Shown piece by piece: positions 59,233-64,000 of a stretch of 64,000 nt of DNA. The DNA is taken from NCBI RefSeq assembly GCF_000023065.1, contig NC_012691.1, forward strand, positions 2,862,594 to 2,926,593. The letters are read 5' to 3'. This DNA comes from Tolumonas auensis DSM 9187. Lineage in GTDB: Bacteria; Pseudomonadota; Gammaproteobacteria; Enterobacterales; Aeromonadaceae. Numbering within the stretch: position 1 is the stretch's first letter; each line of letters opens with the position of its first letter. The position numbers were made by a program, and so were the translations under genes. The notes below the pieces were generated by a model. It did no database searches, had not been told where the DNA came from, and was given only the letters and a program-made list of their open reading frames with translations.

Positions 59233-60981
59233 ATGGCTGGTAAAATCCCGCAATCCTTCATTGATGATCTGCTAAATCGAACCGACATTGTCGAGTTAAT
59301 CGATAGTCGCGTTCATCTTAAAAAAGCCGGCAAGAATTACCAGGCCTGCTGCCCGTTTCATAACGAAAAATCACCCTCATTCTCTGTCAGTCCGGAAAAA
59401 CAGTTTTATCACTGCTTTGGCTGTGGTGCGCACGGTAACGCCATTGGTTTTATGATGGAGTACGACGGGCTGAACTTCCCGGATGCAGTTGGTGAACTGG
59501 CTAATCTGCATGGATTAACCGTACCGAACGATCAACCATTTCACAGTCAGGGACCGGCACCTTCTGCCGATCACTATCAACTGATGGAATGGGCTACACG
59601 TTATTTCCAGAATCAATTGAAAACTGCCCCGCAGGCGATCGACTATCTGAAAGGGCGAGGCCTTACCGGTGAGATCGTAAAACAATTTGCGATCGGCTAT
59701 GCCCCTGGTGGCTGGGACGGCTTACGCCAGACACTGGTGCGTTCCGCTGCAACCGAAGCTCAGCTGATTGAACTCGGCATGCTGATAGGCCGTGACGGCG
59801 GTGGTAGCTATGATCGTTTCCGGGATCGGATCATGTTTCCGATCCGCGATCGTCGTGGCCGGGTGATTGGTTTTGGTGGTCGCGTACTGGGCGATGGGAC
59901 ACCTAAATATCTCAACTCGCCGGAAACGCCCATTTTTCATAAAGGTAAAGAACTGTTTGGCCTGTATCAGGTCAAAGAGCGTCACCGTACACCTGCCCGC
60001 ATCCTGATCGTCGAAGGCTATATGGATGTAGTGGCACTGGCACAGTTTGGCGTCGATTATGCGGTTGCCTCGCTAGGTACCTCGACTACCGCTGATCATA
60101 TGCATCTGCTGTTCCGTACTACATCAGAAGTCGTTTGTTGTTATGACGGTGATAATGCGGGGCGCGAAGCCGCATGGCGTGCGCTGGAAAACGCGCTGCC
60201 TGGTCTGCAGGACGGTAAAGATTTACGCTTCGTATTCCTGCCGCAGGAACATGATCCGGATAGTTTCATCCGTGAATACGGACGCGGCGCTTTTGAACAG
60301 AAACTGGACGACGCACAATCGTATGCCGACTTTCTGTTTGAACGTCTGACGCGGGATCTGAATTTAAGCGGTGAAGCCGGACAAAATGAACTGGCGAATA
60401 AAGCTATCGCCCTGATCCGGCGTGTCCCGGAAGGATTTAACCGCGAAAGTCTGCTGACCAAACTGTCTGTGCAGCTGCGCTGGGGTGAAAATGAAAAACG
60501 GCTGCGCGAAATATTCCACCGCCAGGAACAGGAAGCCCAGCAGACAGCAACTACACATAAGAATAGCGGTAAAATTAAACTGACACTGATCCGTCGTGCT
60601 ATTGCGCTGATTGTGCAGCATCCTCAGCAGGCAGCATTACTGCCTTCCCTGCCTGATGTGCTAAAATCCTTAAAGGAACCAGGCATTGAAGTATTGCTCT
60701 CGTTGTTAACGCAACTGCATAACAATCCGATGTCCACTGGTCAGCTACTGGAGCACTGGCGTGATACCCGTGAAGGACGCGCACTGGCTCAGCTGGCAAT
60801 GCTGGATGAAGTCGCTGTTGGCGATAATATTCAGCAAGAACTGGAAGATGTCTGTGATCGGCTGTTGGATCTTTATCTGCAGCAACGATTAGACAGCTTA
60901 CTCCAAAAGAATCAAATGAGTCTTGAAGAAAAGCAAGAACTTCAGTTTTTATTAACAGAGTACAAACGTTCCACGAAATAA
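59233..60981 (+). CDS. dnaG: DNA primase
   Basis: DnaG makes the RNA primers for chromosome replication. The N-terminal zinc finger uses C40, H43, C61 and C64. The TOPRIM catalytic core shows VEGYMDVVAL and DGDNAGREAAWRALENAL. The C-terminal part is the DnaB-helicase-binding domain. The ATG at 59233 gives 582 residues (E. coli 581) and the N-terminus MAGKIPQSFIDDLL; the longer frame would start inside the attenuator. Confidence 0.97.
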   Translation: MAGKIPQSFIDDLLNRTDIVELIDSRVHLKKAGKNYQACCPFHNEKSPSFSVSPEKQFYHCFGCGAHGNAIGFMMEYDGLNFPDAVGELANLHGLTVPNDQPFHSQGPAPSADHYQLMEWATRYFQNQLKTAPQAIDYLKGRGLTGEIVKQFAIGYAPGGWDGLRQTLVRSAATEAQLIELGMLIGRDGGGSYDRFRDRIMFPIRDRRGRVIGFGGRVLGDGTPKYLNSPETPIFHKGKELFGLYQVKERHRTPARILIVEGYMDVVALAQFGVDYAVASLGTSTTADHMHLLFRTTSEVVCCYDGDNAGREAAWRALENALPGLQDGKDLRFVFLPQEHDPDSFIREYGRGAFEQKLDDAQSYADFLFERLTRDLNLSGEAGQNELANKAIALIRRVPEGFNRESLLTKLSVQLRWGENEKRLREIFHRQEQEAQQTATTHKNSGKIKLTLIRRAIALIVQHPQQAALLPSLPDVLKSLKEPGIEVLLSLLTQLHNNPMSTGQLLEHWRDTREGRALAQLAMLDEVAVGDNIQQELEDVCDRLLDLYLQQRLDSLLQKNQMSLEEKQELQFLLTEYKRSTK

Positions 60982-60993
60982 GTGACCGTCAGC

Positions 60994-61022
60994 TTGAATT
61001 TACCGCCCGACGGCACTATATG
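60994..61022 (+). promoter_or_regulatory. Candidate internal promoter 1 for rpoD
   Basis: TTGAAT (60994-60999) and TATATG (61017-61022) are 17 bases apart, just past the dnaG stop. The -35 region CTTGAA also resembles a heat-shock (sigma-32) box, but the matching CCCCAT-type -10 is not clear. Confidence 0.45.
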
Positions 61023-61158
61023 ATTAACACAGCCCGGTTACGGGAATATAGCTACTTGATGCAAGAACAGCACTGACCAAACTACTACCTTGTTATACAA
61101 AATATAACGGGGCGGATTTTTACTTTGTCGTTAACGTGCAAAACGGCCGTCGTTTCTT

Positions 61159-61164
61159 TATAAT
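61159..61164 (+). promoter_or_regulatory. Candidate internal promoter 2 for rpoD (-10 box)
   Basis: A perfect TATAAT lies 63 bases before rpoD. The -35 at 16-18 bases (TGCAAA or GTGCAA) is weak, so the promoter may need help or may be minor. Confidence 0.4.
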
Positions 61165-61226
61165 CGGCGGATTTTATGCCACCGAGCGATAAATCAGCCT
61201 TAGGAAGTACCAACCGGATGAGTTCT

Positions 61227-63071
61227 ATGGAGCAAACCCCTCAGTCGCAACTAAAACTCCTCGTTGCCAAAGGTAAAGAGCAGGGTTATCTGACTTATGC
61301 TGAAGTAAACGATCATCTGCCACAAGATATCGTTGATTCAGATCAGATAGAAGACATTATTCAGATGATCAATGACATGGGTATCCAGGTCGTTGAAAAC
61401 GTACCTGATGCCGATGATCTGTTGCTGACCGAAAACAATGCCGCCGACGACGATGCAGCCGAAGCTGCAGCACAAGTGCTGGCATCCGTTGAGTCTGAAA
61501 TTGGTCGTACTACTGACCCAGTGCGTATGTATATGCGTGAAATGGGTACGGTTGAGCTATTGACTCGTGAAGGCGAAATTGACATCGCTAAACGAATTGA
61601 AGACGGTATCAATCAGGTACAAAGTTCCGTAGCCGAATATCCGGAAGCGATCACTTACCTGCTGGATCAATTCGATCGCTTCGAAGCAGGTCATATTCGC
61701 TTGGGCGATATCATTTCCGGCTTCGTCAGTGAAGATGATGATTTACCGCCGACTGCAACCAACATCGGTTCTGCCCTGGACGAGGAAACTCTGAAAGCAG
61801 ATGATACCGATGATGAAGATGAAGATGAAGACGGCGATGATGATGCGGAAGAAGATACTGGTCCGGATCCTGAAGTCGCTCGTGAGAAATTTTCAGCACT
61901 TCGTACTCAGTATGAAATAACACGTGATGCTATCAAAGCAAATGGCCGTGACAGCGATCTGGCTAAAGTCCAGATCCTTGAATTAGCCAACGTATTCAAA
62001 GAATTCCGTCTGGTGCCGAAGCAGTTTGACCGTCTGGTTAACAGCATGCGTGAAATGATGGAGCGTGTTCGTGTTCAGGAGCGCTTGATCCTGCGCTACT
62101 GTGTTGAATATGCAAAAATGCCGAAGAAAAACTTCGTTACCGCGTTTACTAACAATGAATCCAGCAACGGCTGGTTCGAATTTGCCAAAAGCAGCGGTAA
62201 GCCTTGGTCAACTGCACTGGCCAATATGGATGAAGACGTTCAGCGTTCAATCCAGAAATTACAACAGGTTGAACAGGAAACCGGACTGTCGATTGCACAG
62301 ATCAAAGATATCAACCGTCGTATGAGTATCGGTGAAGCAAAAGCCCGCCGTGCGAAGAAAGAAATGGTTGAAGCAAACTTACGTCTGGTTATTTCTATCG
62401 CAAAGAAATACACCAACCGTGGTCTGCAATTCCTGGATCTGATCCAGGAAGGTAACATCGGTCTGATGAAAGCGGTCGATAAGTTTGAATATCGCCGTGG
62501 CTACAAGTTCTCGACCTATGCAACCTGGTGGATCCGTCAGGCAATCACCCGCTCTATCGCAGATCAGGCCCGCACTATCCGTATTCCGGTACACATGATC
62601 GAAACGATCAACAAGCTGAACCGTATCTCCCGTCAGATGCTGCAGGAAATGGGTCGTGAACCTAATCCTGAAGAACTGGCAGAGCGTATGGGTATGCCTG
62701 AAGACAAGATCCGTAAAGTGCTGAAAATCGCTAAAGAACCAATCTCCATGGAAACCCCTATCGGTGACGATGAAGATTCGCATTTGGGTGATTTCATTGA
62801 GGACACCACACTGGCTCTGCCGGCAGATGCTGCAACCTCAGAAAGCCTGAAAGCCGCAACCCGCGATGTTCTCTCTGGTCTGACTGCACGTGAAGCGAAA
62901 GTACTGCGTATGCGCTTTGGTATCGATATGAACACTGACCATACTTTGGAAGAAGTAGGTAAGCAATTCGATGTTACCCGTGAGCGTATCCGTCAGATCG
63001 AAGCTAAAGCGCTGCGTAAGCTGCGTCATCCAAGTCGTTCTGAAGTACTGCGCAGTTTCCTGGACGAATAG
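61227..63071 (+). CDS. rpoD: RNA polymerase primary sigma factor RpoD (sigma-70)
   Basis: RpoD directs RNA polymerase to housekeeping promoters. The 614-residue protein starts [13 protein letters not shown] as in E. coli (613 residues). Region 1.1 (about 1-80), region 1.2 ([21 protein letters not shown]-like, about 97-117), the non-conserved region, region 2 ([37 protein letters not shown]), region 3 and region 4 ([20 protein letters not shown]) are all present. A very acidic stretch (about 185-214) lies in the non-conserved region. An ATG at 61218 is an alternative start three codons earlier. Confidence 0.97.
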   Translation: MEQTPQSQLKLLVAKGKEQGYLTYAEVNDHLPQDIVDSDQIEDIIQMINDMGIQVVENVPDADDLLLTENNAADDDAAEAAAQVLASVESEIGRTTDPVRMYMREMGTVELLTREGEIDIAKRIEDGINQVQSSVAEYPEAITYLLDQFDRFEAGHIRLGDIISGFVSEDDDLPPTATNIGSALDEETLKADDTDDEDEDEDGDDDAEEDTGPDPEVAREKFSALRTQYEITRDAIKANGRDSDLAKVQILELANVFKEFRLVPKQFDRLVNSMREMMERVRVQERLILRYCVEYAKMPKKNFVTAFTNNESSNGWFEFAKSSGKPWSTALANMDEDVQRSIQKLQQVEQETGLSIAQIKDINRRMSIGEAKARRAKKEMVEANLRLVISIAKKYTNRGLQFLDLIQEGNIGLMKAVDKFEYRRGYKFSTYATWWIRQAITRSIADQARTIRIPVHMIETINKLNRISRQMLQEMGREPNPEELAERMGMPEDKIRKVLKIAKEPISMETPIGDDEDSHLGDFIEDTTLALPADAATSESLKAATRDVLSGLTAREAKVLRMRFGIDMNTDHTLEEVGKQFDVTRERIRQIEAKALRKLRHPSRSEVLRSFLDE

Positions 63072-63081
63072 TATATATCAC

Positions 63082-63114
63082 ACAGGTTGACGCTTTTATG
63101 AGCGTCTAACCTGT
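63082..63114 (+). other. Hairpin downstream of rpoD
   Basis: ACAGGTTGACGCT pairs with AGCGTCTAACCTGT (one bulge) around loop TTTATG, ten bases past the rpoD stop. It is followed by TGATAACTAG, with no T-run, so it is at best a non-standard terminator. Confidence 0.5.
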
Positions 63115-63121
63115 TGATAAC

Positions 63122-63150
63122 TAGACACTCAGTGCATCAATTCGTATAAT
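63122..63150 (+). promoter_or_regulatory. Promoter of tRNA-Ile2
   Basis: TAGACA (63122-63127) and a perfect TATAAT (63145-63150) are 17 bases apart and end 12 bases before the tRNA. This is a strong, properly spaced sigma-70 promoter. Confidence 0.8.
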
Positions 63151-63162
63151 GCCACCCATTAC

Positions 63163-63238
63163 GGCCCCTTAGCTCAGTGGTTAGAGCAGGCGACTCATAA
63201 TCGCTTGGTCCCCCGTTCAAACCGGGGAGGGGCCACCA
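63163..63238 (+). tRNA. ileX: tRNA-Ile2 (CAU anticodon, lysidine type)
   Basis: This 76-base tRNA has encoded CCA, acceptor stem GGCCCCT / AGGGGCC and anticodon loop CTCATAA. A CAU anticodon could mean methionine, but the acceptor stem, D-arm and anticodon arm match E. coli ileX. That tRNA reads AUA after TilS converts C34 to lysidine. The rpoD-ileX neighbourhood is also as in E. coli. Confidence 0.95.
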
Positions 63239-63249
63239 GATATATCAAG

Positions 63250-63285
63250 GACTTACAGCGTTTTGTTGTAAGTCTTTTTTGTTTT
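63250..63285 (+). terminator. Terminator of tRNA-Ile2
   Basis: GACTTACA / TGTAAGTC forms an 8-bp stem, followed by TTTTTTGTTTTT. It lies 11 bases past the tRNA. Confidence 0.85.
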
Positions 63286-63668
63286 TCTGGCTAAGTAAGT
63301 CAAGTATTAAGTCAAGTAAGAGTTTGATCGGAGAGCATTAGGTAAAATCCAGCTCAGTAAAAAACGATCTAATTAACAACACTTGCTGCTCGAATCGCAC
63401 AAACTTGACCACCCCACGTTGAAGAGATAGCTTCGTAATTTTACCCCGCCGCTCACGTTTCGTAATTACGCGATAACAACACGGTAATCCAACCAGTTGA
63501 CTGGCATATCCACCTAATTAGTACTATCAATACCGTAATAGATAACGTCTACTACTCCTGAATTACCATTGTTCTATCTCTCATAATGCCACGAAGATGA
63601 CCATGATCATTGCTCAGGCATGTCCATTTGCTACTCTTTGTTAAGAATGACTAATCAAGGATGAACGC
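63286..63668. other. AT-rich gap right of tRNA-Ile2
   Basis: About 380 bases hold no recognisable gene. Two direct copies of TAAGTCAAGTA occur at 63296-63306 and 63308-63318. Several short stop-riddled frames are present, and I can name nothing else. Base composition and lack of familiar sequence suggest accessory DNA, but the window ends too soon to tell. Confidence 0.5.
63296..63318. repeat. Short direct repeat, two copies of TAAGTCAAGTA
   Basis: Two perfect 11-base copies with a 12-base period lie just past the tRNA terminator. Such repeats are found as integrase arm sites near attachment sites, but the link here is only suggestive. Confidence 0.6.
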
Positions 63669-64000
63669 ATGGAACCATTGAATGATTATGCAGGTGACAA
63701 CACAAATAGAGCCAACAAGAGAAAGAGAAGACGATCAGCCTTCCTAGAAATGACTAATGAAAATGTTGAACCAGTACCAGTAAATGTTCAAAACACAATT
63801 CCTTCGGTTCCGGTAAATGAAAAGGCGAAGAAACTAGAAGCTGATTGGGCTGAGTATAAAATAAAAAAAGAAGAGACTAAGCAAAAAAACACTGATCGTG
63901 TTGTTCTTGTGCTGATCTGTGTTGCCGGACTTATTTTGGCTTATATATTTGGCGGAGATCAGATACAAGCATCAATGGGCAACATAATGTCTTGGGGCTT
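63669..64000 (+). CDS. Unrecognised single-pass membrane protein, cut by window edge
   Basis: An ATG preceded by CAAGGATGAACGC (good ribosome-binding site) opens a frame of at least 110 codons that runs out of the window. The N-terminus is hydrophilic with a basic cluster (NKRKRRRS, residues about 16-23), followed by a Pro/Val/Asn stretch. A charged helix rich in Lys/Glu comes next (EKAKKLEADWAEYKIKKEE), and then a hydrophobic segment (VVLVLICVAGLILAYIF) near residues 81-97. Codon use leans to A/T-ending codons compared with the core genes. No domain is recognised, so no function is given. Confidence 0.6.
   Translation, partial: MEPLNDYAGDNTNRANKRKRRRSAFLEMTNENVEPVPVNVQNTIPSVPVNEKAKKLEADWAEYKIKKEETKQKNTDRVVLVLICVAGLILAYIFGGDQIQASMGNIMSWG

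Noticed and set aside
63163-63238. Reading the CAU tRNA as tRNA-Met
   Set aside because: Acceptor, D and anticodon arms match ileX and not the elongator or initiator methionine tRNAs, and it follows rpoD as ileX does.

Overview
The window is a stretch of chromosome from a facultative gammaproteobacterium, most likely of the order Aeromonadales and possibly Tolumonas. This rests on four things: separate exeA/exeB secretion genes of the Aeromonas type, a pilMNOPQ cluster beside ponA, E. coli-like housekeeping neighbourhoods (rhlB-gppA / trxA-rho, rpsU-dnaG-rpoD-tRNA-Ile2), and a base composition near 48-50 % G+C judged by eye. The genus is an inference from gene content, not a measured match.

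Left part (1-14.2 kb). The left edge cuts a small gene whose first 51 residues align without gaps to the Hfq (Sm-like) fold; it looks like a second, divergent Hfq. Beside it is a surface lipoprotein with an Ig-like region and two EF-hand-like calcium loops. Then come ponA (PBP1A), facing away from the type IV pilus assembly operon pilMNOPQ, rsmC (rRNA methylation), the glycogen pair glgC-glgA, and three tandem tRNA-Leu(CAG) genes.

Middle part (14.3-46 kb). An rlmD-type rRNA methyltransferase is followed by the gal operon (galE-T-K-M, minus strand). The divergent GalR/GalS-type repressor gene shares a perfect 18-bp palindromic operator with it. The high-affinity galactose ABC transporter mglBAC carries two similar operators upstream, so uptake and the Leloir pathway look like one regulon. 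A 65-bp (GTTCT)13 microsatellite lies between the repressor gene and the mgl terminator. After a long non-coding stretch comes the complete 13-gene nuoA-N operon (respiratory complex I, NuoC and NuoD fused). Next is an alpha-glucoside module: a GntR/UTRA regulator broken by one extra base, a YqhD-like aldehyde reductase, a GH4 6-phospho-alpha-glucosidase and a PTS EIICB permease. A shared decamer upstream of the regulator and of the permease points to the operator of that regulator.

Right part (46-64 kb). gppA-rhlB diverge from trxA-rho. Then follow a CYTH-CHAD protein, exeB-exeA, cca, folK-folB, plsY, tsaD, and the macromolecular synthesis operon rpsU-dnaG-rpoD. A tRNA-Ile2 (CAU) gene comes next. 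Beyond its terminator the sequence becomes AT-rich and unfamiliar, with short direct repeats and the start of an unrecognised single-pass membrane protein. This may be the edge of an integrated element.

Most of the window is conserved core genome. The parts that merit a second look are the Hfq-like fragment, the calcium-loop lipoprotein, the microsatellite, the frameshifted GntR gene with its candidate operators, the Firmicutes-like RlmD and the right-hand tRNA junction.
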